Source: Progne subis subis (Eukaryota; Chordata; Aves; Passeriformes; Hirundinidae). Taken from it: a stretch of 64,000 nt of DNA. Where the stretch lies: NCBI GenBank assembly GCA_022316685.1, contig JAKJHU010000085.1:1550001-1614000 (forward strand), in the 5' to 3' direction. Below, one piece after another: positions 26,901 to 41,900 of the stretch. A program made the translations under genes and the position numbers. Every line of letters starts with the position of its first letter. Position 1 is the first letter of the stretch. Under the pieces are notes generated by a model. That model did not search any database and was not told the DNA's origin. It was given only the letters and a program-made list of their open reading frames with translations.

Positions 26901-29900
26901 TCAGACACACACCCGACACTAGAAATGCTACCAGCAAGGGTAAGCTTTAGCAAGGATTAGATTTACATTTTTCACATCTGATCACTACATTTAGTTTTCC
27001 TTCTTTTTTTCAATACATTTTGTTTTCCTTCTTTTTGAAGTGCTTCCTATGCTCTCATGCATGGTGGAAAGAAGTGTCATTTTTAGAGCTGCTTCAATAT
27101 AAACTAAAGTGATCCTACTTCAGCATCTTGAAATTTTCCACTTCTTCCTAAGACTTGATTTCTGCCACTGGCTTTTCATCAGCCTTCTCAGAATCACAAT
27201 ATTCACTACAAAGAGCTGTTTCCCAATATAGATGATCAGGAACTGATAGGGTTTTGCAGTACACCTCCATTTTCATTTAATAGGATGGTTGTTGGTGATG
27301 GACCCTCTTGTATGGAGAGCTGTAAATGTATCAGCATCTTTTTGAACATTAAGGCCTCAGCCTAGATTAATGAACTGATCAAGATGTGATGATCTGGGAC
27401 TTAAAAGATTTTTCACACACAGAGCTTCTGAAAAACCCAAACAAACCCTATCAGCGTGGCAGATCAGCCCAGCTCTCGGAGTAGCACACGTACCACCGGC
27501 GCCCAGAGCTGTTTACCATGCTTGAGAAACCCGAAACCAGCACTTCTGCCGCCGAGGATACTGTAACATTCTCTGAACAACATTACAAGCCTATAAATAC
27601 ACTGGGAGACTTCAGGGATCTTATTCTGAAAGCGCCTTATGGGTTTGAAAAAGCAGAGATGCTCCCCCAGCTCTCCCCTTGTGACACAAAGCTTTCATCC
27701 CAGCTGTCTGCAGCCGGCCCCCTGCAGCTTGAAAAACACCAGGCTGATTCCCAAATTCAGTTACTACAGACTCAAGATTGCAACAGCATACACAGTTTAT
27801 CCAAAGTTTACACAAAAGCTGAACCAGAAACTACACAAGAGACAGAAGCAGGGTAAAGGCACCATTGTGTTACTACAGAAACTACTCAGAGATCAGTCAA
27901 AATCCCATAGAAAGATGATGTAGAGAGAAAGTTCCTTCCAGAACTCACATAAAACAGCCTGCAATGGGGTGGGGGGGAAGTCTCTAAAAGGTCGTGCACA
28001 ACTCACAGGAAAAGTCTCCACTTGGAACCTTTCTTGGACTGTGCACAAACAAGTGCTCTGGCAACGCTTCACCAAAACCAGCCCTTCAATTCACAGTGAA
28101 CACCCCACTGCCCTGTGCCATGGGGGCAGCCACATTTCAAATACCGCAGTAAAATTCCCAGGATCCACCCATCCAAGACCACAGACTTCAGGGAAGGTTG
28201 AACATTTAGAGAACACAGAGTGGAAAACAAACTTCTACCTCCAAGTCACCAGCCAAACTGGAGCTGTGAAGATCTGTCTGCTGCAATGGAGGGAAGGCTG
28301 TGTGAGTGATCCTTCCTTAATTAATTGGGACACGGGTTGGCAGGGAAGCTGCTAATAATGCTCGTGCCACATAATCCTCACCACACTTTTCCCAGCTGGC
28401 TCCCATTGCCTGTCTAGGATTGGACAGGCCAAGGGCAATCCCAGGTTCCCACACACAGATGGAGAGATCAACCCTGTCCTTGGTGGCTGCAGTCCTGCTG
28501 AATTGTTGGATCTGTTATTTTATACTGGTGGTGGTTATGGTAGCAATGCACAGCACAGGGCACTGATGAACGTTTCACAGCAGTTAACTTCATAAAGCAG
28601 TATTTAACCTCGCTGCATGCTGCGAGTCTCAGAGAAGGACCCTGTTTTATTGCATGATACCCTTATAAAGTCATTCCTTTGCTCCAGGTAACCACCATGA
28701 TTAAATATCAAGCAGCAAAATGGTTCAGAAAGTCTCATGCCATTCACCTGTGCATCAGTTAAAAGACACTGCTGGACTGACTTTCAAAGGGACTGAGATG
28801 GTTTATGTCCCAAAGCAAGTGCTGACTGCACCAGTAAAACATGTGACAGCATCAGCACTTTCACAAATCTTACTACAAGCAAAACAACAACCAAGTCACT
28901 AAATGACACTCACTCAAGTATTTTCTTTAAACTGTGTTTTTCTGATGTGCCAAAATCACAAAACAAGACAAAGCAACAAAAAACAAAACAAACAAACAAA
29001 ACCACAAAAAAAAACAAACAAAAAAACCCCAACAAAACAACAACAACAACAACAACAAAAAAAACCACAAAAAAAAACCAAAAAAAAAAACACCACCAGC
29101 CCCATCCTTCATCCTATAAAGTCCTGTCCTGGGGACATGACAGTCCCTTGGGAAAGCTCATGTGAAAGATAAGTAACACTTTTTGCAAGTTTATTGCTAT
29201 GGAAAGAAGTAACCTCCCAAAATTTCCTGAGATCTGTCTCCCCATTTCCAAAAGCCTGCTACATGCACCCAGCCTATAATCACCACATGCCAAGCTTAGA
29301 CACCAAGCCCACTAATGTGCTAATAAAAACTGCTAATAAAAGTTTTAGTCTCCTTAAGCTCTGCTAAGATTTTTACTGGAGATTTGAGGGTTCCACTTGT
29401 ACAACTGGATACTAAAACCAGATGGGATCCACACTGAGTTCCTAAACAACAGCCTTCACAGACCAAAATTTTATTAGAAATAGTAATGAATTAGCTTTTA
29501 TTGTGGAATTCTAAGCATCTACTCATTAGGCTAAGCTCTGCTCTTCAGTAACATTTGCTGATTTGATAAGGTAAATAAATGCAATCTAACTCCATGGTTT
29601 CCATTAAGGGTTAACAATTTCACACAGCACAAGAGAGAGACCAGGACTTAAGAATGTCTCTTGTTCCCGTGCAGTTTGACTGCAGATTACCCTTCCTCAC
29701 AGGAGGAATGACTCAGATCACAGCTGCCACTGCAGTCACAAACATACTGCCTCTGCGCTTTCACAAGACCATGGAATCCCCAGCACCTAAAGGCAGCAGC
29801 ACAGAAGGGGGCTGCTACCACAGAGAGCAGCCACAGCCAGACTCTCTGGCCTGATCTGCAGCTTCCAGAGCCCAAACGCTGCCTGGAATTTTTCCCCAGC

Positions 29901-32900
29901 TGATATTAAAACACTGTGCAACTCAGTCCAGCACTTGGCACCTGCTTTGGCAAGGGCTGTAAGAACACCCATGCAGGATGCCACAGGTCCAGCCTTCCTG
30001 TGCTCAGTCCCAGCAGTGGGTGAGCAGGTGCTTGGGGAAGTGTCACAGCAGGATGAGCTCGTCCCTATGGTGTTCCCGCCATCTCCCAACAACCAGCCCC
30101 TTCCAGCTCTAAAGGAAAATGATATTAGCGAGTGTATTAACTCACTCCCTAAAAGTGAACTGAGGAACTACACAGTTTCTCTTTTTGCTCTTTATAGACA
30201 CGCCCCCCCCACAGTTGAGTATGTATACTGATTTGGCAGGACTCTGCTTTGAAAATGGAGGGATAATGACATTTGTAGTAGCCACTATGGTGACTTCTCA
30301 ACAGCTTGGATGCCTCAGTTTTTGGACAGATTGTTTTGGTTTCCCAAAGCAATGATTTCACAATCTCTGTCTTCTGTTTCAGGTGTCAAACATAGTTGCT
30401 AATAATTACCTGAAGTGGGTGCAGTTTCCTCCTTGAGGATATTTGTATTCCTGAATGAATCAGCTCTCCCATCTCAAGACTACATTCATTTGAAATAAGC
30501 AGACAACATTCAAAGAGCTTCTCTGGCTCTGTAACAGAGCTAAATATTTGACAATCATATCCAAATCCCTTGACTTAGTCCTTCCTTTCTAAAACTTTTA
30601 TATCCTCTCATCCAGAAAAGTCATTGTTGTATGTTTCCAGGTGGCAAACTTCCTCTACAACCCCTGCATTCAATATTCTGTCTCAAAAGCCGTGTTTTAA
30701 AGAGCAAAAGCAAGTAGTTGATTCCCTTTCACTGCTTCATGCTTTCCCACATCTGCCACACCACCAGCACATTTTCTATCCAAGTTCCCTCAACCTCCAT
30801 CCTGTCAAGGACAGATGTTTACCAAGCAAACAGAAAGCTGGACTAAGCTGTGCAGATACTAATATTCACAAGTTTACACAGATACGTTCCTTGGACACTG
30901 AACAGGACGAGCTAACACGAGAAGCCTGATCTGTAACATCCAGACCTCTGTGTGCTGCTCACAGATGAGCACATTTCAGAGCCGTTCCTGAATCCACAAC
31001 ACAGCTTAGCAGGATCAGGACTTTGCTGTGCTGCCTCTCACTCAAATACTGGGAGTTCTCCTGATGCACAGTTGTCACTGTAAATATTATTAACAGAGCT
31101 TGACTAGCCATGGCTAAATTTACTCAGACTACAGCTTCCATGTAAACATACAGAAATTCATCAGGATGAGCAGAGAGTGACCATCAAAGAACAAAACAAA
31201 TTATATCATTCTTTGCTCTGGGAAACGTGGCAGCAGATAATATCCATATCCAATGACTGGCAGATCTGGAATGCAACAAGATCTTCCACTGCCCTCTTCC
31301 TGTTTGGCACTTCTCTAACAGCTGCCAGACCCAAAAGCTCAGGTATTTCCTTTTTGCCTTCTTTTTTAAGTTTTCTTTTTTATGTGCACGCCTTTCCTTT
31401 TTTACCTTGGTCACATCTGCCTCTAAAGTAATGGCTTTCACCAACTAACACAGGGTAAATCAAGTGTCACACTACAGCACCAAAAGCAAAAGTCTGCATG
31501 ATAAAAAGATAATCAAGAGCAGTCACGGACTTCAAAGAATTACAAAGACATGAGAAGCTCTTCCACAATTCTTGCACCATTTGGTCTCTCTCTTTGTGAA
31601 TGGTGTGGACAGTGAAGACAAACTGGATTTAAGAGCAGCCTAAAATCTAGATGTAGGATGCATAAAGACTTGAGCAGAAGAGCCTGTGATGGCTCACATT
31701 CACATCAACATCCAGTAACTAAACGCTGTGGGCCTGAGTTATTTTTAGGTCTATTGTGAAACCCCACATTCCAGCTGCTCCGAAGACACACCAGCACTAC
31801 CACAGAGGCCTGGGCTCTGTATCATCACCCTGGCTGGCTGGAGTGAGTCTAACCCTTGCCCTACATTAGAAACTGGTGCCAAGACAACCAAGTCCCTGCC
31901 ACAGATGGGGCAATGTGGACAAGAAGTGTTTTAGACAAGCTCACGTGAGCTGGGGAAGGGTTTGGCTGCTGGATACAGAAGTCACTGATGTGCTGCAGTC
32001 TGGCCAGAGGTCTCCCAGCCATGCTGGCCAAGGTCACTTCAGCTGTTGTGTCCTTGAACTGCTGCAAGGCAGAGCACCCGTTACTATGGGACCTTGAGGG
32101 AAGGGAGAGTAAACAAAGCAGCAGAGGGAAAGGAGGCCAGGATTTCGAGTAAACATCCCACGCTACAGAATTCTGAAAACAATGAACTTGACAGATTCCA
32201 GAAGCAAATCCTCCTTCGTGCCTCTGCAAGGTTTGCTTGAATCTTGTAATGCAGACATGTCTCTCTAAAGAACAACCCTGCTGATCTCTGAGGACTAACA
32301 GCCTCCACTGGATGGATCAGTGAAAAGAAAAGGCCTCATGCTGCTTAACTGTGCTTCTGCAGATCTGTTCCAGGCAGCAGCAGAGCTGCAACACAAACTT
32401 CTCAGGACAAAACACTTGCACACCTTTGTTCCTTCACTCCCTCTGCCTGAAAGGACACAGGACCAAGGTCCTGCACTCACCACAGGGACTCTAATGGCAC
32501 TAAAGGCTCTGGTGTTCACACAAGCTCTCAGCACAGACACCTCTGAGGACCCACACCAGCAGGACTCTCAGAATACCAGGGCAGATGCAGTGCAGGACAA
32601 AGCTGGGAGGAGCAAACATCCCACAAAGAGAGTTCAGGGCAGGTCACTCTTGCACGCTGCCACCTTCCCCCCAGATTTGCAAAACCCAACTGTAAACAAT
32701 GCAGCTGCTATCTCACTTCCAAAACAACTACCAGCGACCCTCTTTCTCAAGAAGGGCAAACCTATTACACAAGAGCAAGGTTATCTGGATCTTCTCCTTA
32801 CTCCCTCAGTCACCCTTAAGGCTCCACTCTTCAATTCTTGTTAATTCACAAGCCAGCCCTAGGACAAGTGAGCCCCATCCAAAAGCAGCAAAGACGAGGA

Positions 32901-35900
32901 CACCATCTCCTGAGATGGGAGAAATCCCTTCAAGCTCACGCACGGAACAAAACTGTAACAAGCATCAGACTCCTTTGCTTGAGTAAGGACAACTTTTCAT
33001 GGACTAATCTCTTCAACCATTCTTCCTTGCTCTTTCAGCTAAAAGCAGCCTCAACACTTATTTCTGCTCTGAATTCTGCTCTTTTATCCCCAAATCACCG
33101 GGAGAATGCATAGGGAACTGTTAATCAGCAATGAAACAGAAGCATAAACACCACATATGTAGTCTACCCAAAAAGATACTCTCTGCTTGCTCTGGTGTCA
33201 CATAAATGAGCAATAAAGATAACCCCAGAAATCTCCCACTATAATTTTTTTAAAAAGCATTTGTCTCTGTATGTAGGAAGACATTACAACACCTAAAAAT
33301 ACAGTAAGAAAAGGCATTAAATATAGCAAAAAAGGCTGTACTGCCACTGCTTCCTTGCACTACATCATCAGCTAAACTAGAACTAGAGAGACAAAAAGGT
33401 CTCCAGATGTGCATTACTGTTGTAGATAATGCGCTGCAAACACAAAACCAAGGATAAAAAGCTCTCTAACAAGTCATTAAAATTTAACAAGTCATTAAAT
33501 TTTTTCTGTGCTTTTCAGGAAAAGCGATCCATTCATTACGCAGCAATGCTTAGCTACTTAAACAGCTGAAGCTTTTCCTCACATCACGGTACATCAACCA
33601 ACCACGTCATGGCAAAGGGTTATCTGTAGGTCAGGACTATTCTGGCCAAAACACACTGACATATCACTAATTGAAGTGAATCAGATTCTTCCACTAATAC
33701 CCTGCTACATGATAATCCAAGCAGTGCCCTGTAAGCCCTTTCCATCTGGCATGTCACCTTTTCTCTTACAGTCCCAAAGGTGACAAAGCAGCCCTGAGAA
33801 CCACTCCTAACACTGTGGGCTTTGTACCTTCACACACCTTACAAGTGGCCGTGGCCTGGATAACCAACAAAAGGAAGGAATCTTTTCCCTGGGCCTAGAT
33901 GGCTTCCTATGGTCCTTTACAATCCCATCTTCTGTTACCCACTGGTGTCACGGCTGACAGCAAACTAAAAATACTAATCTTTCACAAAGGTAACTGCTGC
34001 TGAGCTTGCTCTTAAGCAGCACTCAAGAGTTTCCATACCTTAAGGCACAAAGTGAAATCTGCTTAACAGAGAGGGAACAGGCGATTCCCCTGCAGCCATT
34101 CACAACACAGATCGGCCAGGCTCTCTTCAGAGGCTTTAATCCTGGAGAAGACCGATAAGAGATTGTCACAGATTGTCACACGTGTGGGAATGGCAGGAAG
34201 ATAAAACACTATCCCCACCGAGTTCAAGCAAACTTCTGTTCAATCCAGCTGTAGATTTAACACAGGGAGGCAGAGTCCAGCAACTGCAGTGCATGGAGCC
34301 AAGGCAGGAAAACAGATGAGGAGCCCTCCATTTCTGCTTGTAGAGTAAAGGGTTCCCAAGCAGGCAGGGCCCTCCTGCTGCCCGGAGAGGCACATTCAGC
34401 TCCTGAACAAATCTCTCTTGAGGAAAGGGATCATGCCTCTAATGGCTATTAACCATCTGACAGCTCAGACGAGCTCACACCACTTAGACTTCCAAGCCCA
34501 AGAGAACAAAAGGGTTTTCCAGATTCTCCAGAAGGCCACTGTCAGCAGCACATTCAGGAATCCAGAGTGATGCTCCAGATATTAAAGGTTTTTTTGGGGA
34601 CTGGACAATGAGAGCAACAATGCCACTCAGAACCACAGCCAGGGAGCAGGTGCTTCTCAGGCAATTCAGTGAAGGGCCAAGGCACTTAGCAGAGCACTGC
34701 CTTCCAGAAGCATCAGGATTGCCCTTCAAATCCCAGCCTGGTTTTATTACCCTGTCATTTCTACCTGTAAGGTTCCTCATCAGTTCAGTAGCTTTTCTAA
34801 GGGACATGTCAGTAAGCTGCACGTCTTCTTCATCCTCCCCTTCTAAATCTTTCTTCCATTTTTGTTCTCTTTCCTTTATTAAGTTTGTAGCTGAAGTGTC
34901 ATCTTTGACAGGTCTTCCTTTTGACTCCTCTGTCAGCTCGCTTCTGAACTTCATGCTTCTAAACATGCCTTGTTTCCCTCTTTCTAAAAGGCCAGCACAC
35001 ACATCTGGGACTCTGAAGTGTCGAGACTGTTTTGTTCCTTTCAGACTAGAGAAAGGGAGGAAAAAGCAGTAACTGATTTATCTAAGATCAACAGCCAAGA
35101 AGCCAAGGGTTAGTGAAGAGTTTTGTGTCACAAAGTAAATAAGCTGTGGCAAATTCACACTGGAACATTTTCAATGGCAATGGCTGCTTTACTTAACAAG
35201 GGATGGCTCCATTAATTGTATCAGGAGTGACACCAAGTCAGTGTGTTTTATGTTCAAAAACAACCAAAAACGACCTTCCAACTCCCATTTGAGCAAACAA
35301 ACAAAAATTATTTGAAAAGATCATGTTCAGAATTTTTGTTCTGATACTAAAACCATTAGAAGCAATTTCTAAAGAACCTTGCCTTTCCTAACCCCATTTT
35401 TCAAGCCTTCTTGCTTCAGAAACTGTGACAACTAGTGTCACAACAACAGTGTAACTCTAGCTTGCACAAAAAACAATCAGATTCAGGTTTTTCCATCACT
35501 GTCTGAAACACAAAGAACCAACTCTATTTTCTTTGGAGGCAACTGAAACAAGTACTTTTCCTAATCATCTTCATAATTGTTTTATGGACATGTTAAAGGT
35601 TTCCTTTCCAGAGCGAAAGGAAAATTATATGAAAGCTGTAAAATATTTCTATAGCCATCAAAGAGTTTAGAGAGCTTGTCTTTTTCCTCAGAAGTAGCTT
35701 AGAAGTTTTGTCTTTAAAGAACTGTTTGTGCCAATGATATTAAGATATCAAAGGAACAGATGAGGGAAACTGTACATGCAATTAATTTCTGCATACAAAG
35801 AAAGGAAGTTGCAAGCATATAGCCTGTAGTCAGTTAATTAAAAATAAAATACCAGATTAAACCCAAACTGGTCCAGGTTTCTCAACTGATAAGGTTTGTT

Positions 35901-38900
35901 GTTGCTCTGTCTCAAAAAGAGAATCCTTTCTCTCCAGCAGCAAAAGGCAGCAGGGCAACATGAGAAGAGCCAAACCAGGAATTTCAGATCTCCTGCCCCC
36001 ATTTCACTGCTCGATCATCCATGACTTCCATATCTGAGTCCATCCAGCTCATTCTCTCCTTTATCAGGCACACCCTCACCAAGTGCTTCCTATCTAACTC
36101 CCATCACAGATCAAAGCATGGGGAATAAACACTGGACTTTTCCAGCACCAGCCACACCTTCCATCACCTACCATTACTTTCCATATATTCTTCCCTTTCA
36201 TTCTTATTTCTCCTGCCTTGAACAGCATTACACCAGACATTCTCTTTTCTCCCCAACTCATTGTCATCATTTACCTCTGTCCTTTTATTCAAATCTCATT
36301 TAAGTACAACTCCAACCTCTTTTCTTCTCCACAGTCCCCACCACGATTAGAGACTTCCCTTTCCTTGCTGTCATTCCACCCACCCCTGCTGCAGGGGGTT
36401 TCCTCACTCACAGGGGTTCACCGAGTTTGTAACCTGGGCTCAAACCCACTCAGTCAGCTGAGACATCCTTTGTTTGACTTGAACTTTGCCGTATCTCATT
36501 TTTTCTTTCCTGTTTCCATCCCTGTGGCCTCTGTCGACACCGACACCGTACAGTTCTTCCTGTGGCTTTATCTTGGCCCTTCTAATTCACTCAATGCATT
36601 CCTCAAAGACCCTCTTAATTTCACTCCACATCTCAGTGAGCTTCCAGCCTCATTCCTTGTCCTTTCAACTCCTCCTGCTTTACAACGGATCTCTGAGTGC
36701 TGTTATTAGGGGAAAAATTCCACCCACCCAAACAACTTAAGAGTTCACTCTCTCCTTCAAGCCTGTCAAAATGCCTCTGACATCCCAGAAATGCTCAGCC
36801 TTCAGCTCAAAATGGCTACAAAGCTCCCTTTATTCCTCCCCACCCCTTCCCAGCTTGCAGCATCACTAGATACCTTTTGTTTGATTAAGACTAATCATAG
36901 CTTAAGGACACACAGTCAGATAAGCAGCTGCTCAAGTGACTGAATATCAACTCTGCTTTCCAGAAGAATGGAATTTTTTTTTTCCCCCACGTGGGAAAGT
37001 AACAAACAAGAATGGTTCGGTGACCTACTAAGGGGGGTGTGTGGAAAAACATGAGTAAAGCCAAGACCTGAATTTTGGGTTTCTTGGCTTTAATTCCTCT
37101 CGCCACTCAGCAGAAAGAAATAAAAACGGGTAAGGGGCAGGGGAGAACTGGAAATCAATGTATTAATTTCTGTTGCCATTTAAAGCACATCATAATCATG
37201 CAGCACAAACTCTTCAGTAAACATCATGCCAAATCTCAAAGTTCAGCCAAATTTTTGTCAGATAACTTCTTGAGAACTGGCAGTCGGAGGACAAACTAGC
37301 TCCCTCTTCCCTATTTCAGCATATCCATCAAAAATGATGATTATGAAATCCATGTTGTATTTAAGCCAGAAAATAACATCTGTTTACTGAGTAAAAACCC
37401 AAGATGATAACTACAACAAAACATGTAGATTAAATGGTAGATCAAGAGATGACAACAATGTGGGTTTTTAATGAAAAAGGTGACTACTGTCCCCACACCT
37501 CTATAGTAACACCCTGCCCAACCAGGTCCATAGAAACCAGTCTGCAGAGATACCAAAATAGCCAGGAGCAAAACAAACAAAATTGTCCCTGTATCTAAAC
37601 CTCTGTCCACAGAATTTGTCTGTTCTTCCTGTAGTCATTTGTAGCCCTGAAGACACCAAAACCTTAATCTGAACCAAGGCCTTCTCACTACCACTACTAA
37701 ATGTTTACTTGGGCAAAGAAATGCATCTCTGCGACAAGAACAGCTCAGCAACCCTTCTGCAAACCATCCTGAGGTTCAAGTTTGTCAAGGTGGAATTTCA
37801 AAGTGCATCTTACACAGAGCTTAAGAGCTTGCGACTATATCAAGCATTTGACATAAGCAGGGTAAGAGGCTCAGTACCAATGTCCTGATTCACACTGCAC
37901 CCTGAATACGGCATCCTTGCTTTGAAGGGAACCTCACTGTGGTTAAAAAATACTTGTAACAGCAAGTCTGCTCAAGTTTGGTTAAATTCAAAGGTGAAGA
38001 GAGGTGTTTTTATCAGAGTAGCTTCTACAAGCAGCATGTGAAATATGTAACTGAATTCTGGAAGTTTTTAATCTCCAGGTGGTATCAGCACTGCTGAGAA
38101 CTCCCCCAAACACTGCACTAACAAAGAATGTGTGGCAAAGGTGCTCTGGAAACAAGCTGACCCCTAACGTCAGTCCACTGAGGAAGGGAATATTTTTGGC
38201 TTACATCTACATGAAGTGAAGGAGTCATGTTGCTAAAGAGGAGAGATGAAATCTAGAAATGACCTGGCAAGCTGCTTACAAGGCAGCTTTTGTCCCAGTT
38301 CCCAGACCCCACTCTCCTGCTCTGTGCAGCTTTAGCAAGCAGGATCCAGAGGGTTTTGGACAAGGATCTCATGCCAACGTTAACACTCTTACCTCAAGTA
38401 CAACACCTGGCATGTTCCTTAAGCTCTTATTAAAAGGTGAGAGAACTCTGAGGCTACTTAAGAATAAATGAGCCCACAAACTCATCTTCATCTATCCTAC
38501 CATGCCCTATGCTATAAGATAAGCAATGACTGACTAATAATACATAATAGTTTAAAAATAACACCACCTGGTGTGAGTAGTATCATTAAGAATTCCTAAA
38601 ATAAAGCTTGTGCTCTGTTTACACAATGTACGTGACCACACACATCTGGGAAGCCCATTCTCTCAACTGCAGGACTGTCTCCCCAGCACTATACAAGAAG
38701 GGAACCTTCATACACAAAATTAATTATTTACGTGGTCTCAGAGCCTCATCAACCTCTTATTTCTTCACAGGGCATGCATACAACACACTGGCAGACTATA
38801 ACTGAAATCTGCCATGTCATTTATCCATTTTACACCCAGAGAAAATAAATAATCGTCTTAAATCTACTTTTTCCAAGAATAATACACTTTTCCAGGAGTA

Positions 38901-41900
38901 TTTCCTACTCCCTGCAATAATTACATTAGTCATTTTAGCAGGATTTACCTCTCTACCCTTGAGATAAACTTTCACGAGGTCACTGATTCCCAACATCCAT
39001 TTTTCAGAGCCGCACATGCAATTCAGAAAAGTTCCTATTTCAGGTTTTGAACCTTAAACTATGCATCATTCTTCCCAAAGTGGAGCTTTCCACAGGGAAG
39101 TCCAATGTTCCATATTCCAGACTGTCAGGGCAGTAAATGGTTTACACTGCTCTTTTGTAAAGCACAATTTTTCACCACATAGAACGCAGGCAAAAGTCTT
39201 CAGCCTGCATTCTATATGGAGCTGAACATGATTCTTCCACTGGAGACAAGAAGTCTCCAAAACAAAGAGAAAAAATTCTTGTGTCCCAATCTCAGGAAAA
39301 AAAAAAAAAACACAAAAAAAACAACACCAACCTTCATGATAGGCTGTTGTCGGAATATTTCTGAATACAGTTCAGCTTTGGGAAGCTATTTCTGGGTAAT
39401 GTAATTATTTGGATAATGGTAAAGTTATTAGAGTGCTTTACTAAATTAAATAACATGACATAACATTTTTACTTAATTCTGCCCATTGTAGGTCATGTAC
39501 CCAGGAGCACAGTTTCTCATTAGAATGAGCAGTGTCTAAGGTCTCTCTCATTTTGAGAAGAATATTTTTTAAGATCTTTTTCCTGTATAAAGTGACCTGC
39601 CTGCAACAGATCAATTCTAGCTACCTACACGTCAGGGTCTGCAAGGTCACATTGATTTAAAGAGCTGAGATGAAGGGGCTAAAAGGGGAAAACCAATGTT
39701 CTTTTACCTCTGTCAGTGTGGTACAGCTCCCATAATCAATCTCATCAAAAAAGCAGGTGACATTTAGATAAAGTACAGCCCGCGTGACACCTGTTGTAAA
39801 CCCCAGCATTTATAAGTTACTTATTAATTTAAAAAATAGTTAATCTGCTCACTGTACAGGGGATCATGCTATAGGCATATTTTCCCCTCTGGAATGGCTT
39901 ATCTGAAATGAGACTTTTCAAGCTGTGCACCTGGCTATGTGACTGAAACAGCTGCGATGGAAATTGGAATCATGATGGTTTGTACTGCTCAAAGGCAGGA
40001 GGGAATCGCTTCCCTGGTGTTCAGAAATCAGTTTTTTTAATCATAAAAAGTTTGACCGTTAACAGCACAAAGCCAAACTCAAAAAAAATTACAGCACAAT
40101 TAAAAGAGCCCAGGGTACACCACGAATCCGTGATCCAGCATAAATTTGGTCGCTTCCAAACAAACCACCCGAGGTAATGACCCAGGTAATGACTGAGGTA
40201 ATCTAGAAAAACTCTGCTTTCTAGTCCATCGGCAAAGCTAATGGGTACCACACGTTTTTTACTGCTTCTCTTTAAAACTTTAAACACTGAAATACCAGCA
40301 ATGAGCATCACATGTAAATAACTATCACACAAAGAGCTCCCTTACAGCAGCTTCCTTGGGTTTGTGTTTAACACGGCTGCATCACCCAGCTCTGCAGGCA
40401 GCTCATGCCCCCGCAAAGCAAAATCCACACATCTTCACCCTTCTGTGTTACAGCTTTTGCTATTGGTTTCCACACCCCCAGCTCTTTTCTAGAGTAAATT
40501 TCTACCCAGCAAAGGCAGCATGAAAAACATTAACATAGAATCTGTGTGTTTTGTCAGCGCTGGATCTGACAGGCAATAATGAGAAATGAGGCACAGCCAT
40601 GAAAACACCCCCATAAACCAACCAAGATCAAATCCAACCTGAGGACGATGTGGACAGAGAGACCCACAACCTACAGGCTCAATCATTTGTTAAAAAGACA
40701 CTTCCCATTTCACAGCCACGTTCATCACCTCAAATCAGACTTTCTAGAATGACTTTAATCCTTTTTAGACCCAAGTTTACAGTTGGTTTGTTTGGCGGAT
40801 TTAAAAATTGTATCCCAAAGCTGCTGAGTAAGCTGGCTGGATCTGGGCAGGATGCTTCAGGGCTGCAACTCAGCAAACCCTAAGCATTAAGAACATGCTT
40901 TTCTTTGGCAGCCTCTAAGAACATATTTTCTGCACCTTGCCTCACGCTACCACCAGCAAGCAGGATAAAATTATTTCTTCTGAAATAAATTGGGTGCTTA
41001 ATTTATTCACCTACATCAGAGTTCAGTACTGTCAGTCAGTATAAAAGAATTATTCCTTTGCATCAGACGTGATCCTCAGTTTCAAAATCCCAAGGACACA
41101 CTAGTGGAAGCACAAAATCAAACAAAGGTGATAGAGGCTGAGGAGCAGATGCATATGAGCAGTACAATTCTGTCCTTCAAAATCCCTATGGTTCTTTTGC
41201 AAGTTCCTCCCAGCTTGTACGATAAAGGCAGATTGATTGATTTTTAATAAAGGCTTACTTTTTTTTTTTCTATTGTAAGTACAAAACACAACCGTGTATA
41301 TCCACTGTACATCATACACCTTATCTGAGGTTCAGTCTCTTGCCAATAACTAATAATGTTCTTGGCTAGTATTACCAAAATTTTAGGATTACTTACATCA
41401 CATCTTCTCACTACTGCACAGGATAGCTCTACTGCTTCCTCTTCATTGAACAATACTTAAATAGAGGAATTTGGGGTGGGCAAAGTTAATTTTCTTTTAG
41501 CAAGCTAACATGGTTCCTATGGATGAAAATAAATATTTCCGTTGATATGCCAAGAGGCATTTTCCATCAACCCTTTTAATCAACTTCCAAAATATGCTCA
41601 GCAGAGAACATCAGATTGGATCCGGTTTCTGCTGTATCACACAGAACAAAAGACTTGAGCAGACACACATCTTTCCAAAACATTTCTCTTCCACAGCTCT
41701 GCCTCCATTTTGGATGACAGACAAAGGGGATAAATGGGAATATAACGCCTTATAGAAGAGATGAAAAGCACAATCGAAGTCTGAGCAAAAGGTGCAGATA
41801 AACCCAGGAAGTGCTGCTGCCAGCTGCAGCCACCACAGGAACAAAGGAAACGGCGACAGAGCCCGGCTTGCTTGACTTTGTTACAAAAATAAAATTTGGG

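Noticed and set aside
27518..27856. Plus-strand frame of 112 codons
   Set aside because: Looks mildly protein-like but has no flanking exon signals or recognisable motif.
32320..32844. Plus-strand frame of 174 codons in MLXIP intron 1
   Set aside because: No domain, motif or paired splice sites seen. The composition looks like translated intron, and it lies antisense to MLXIP.
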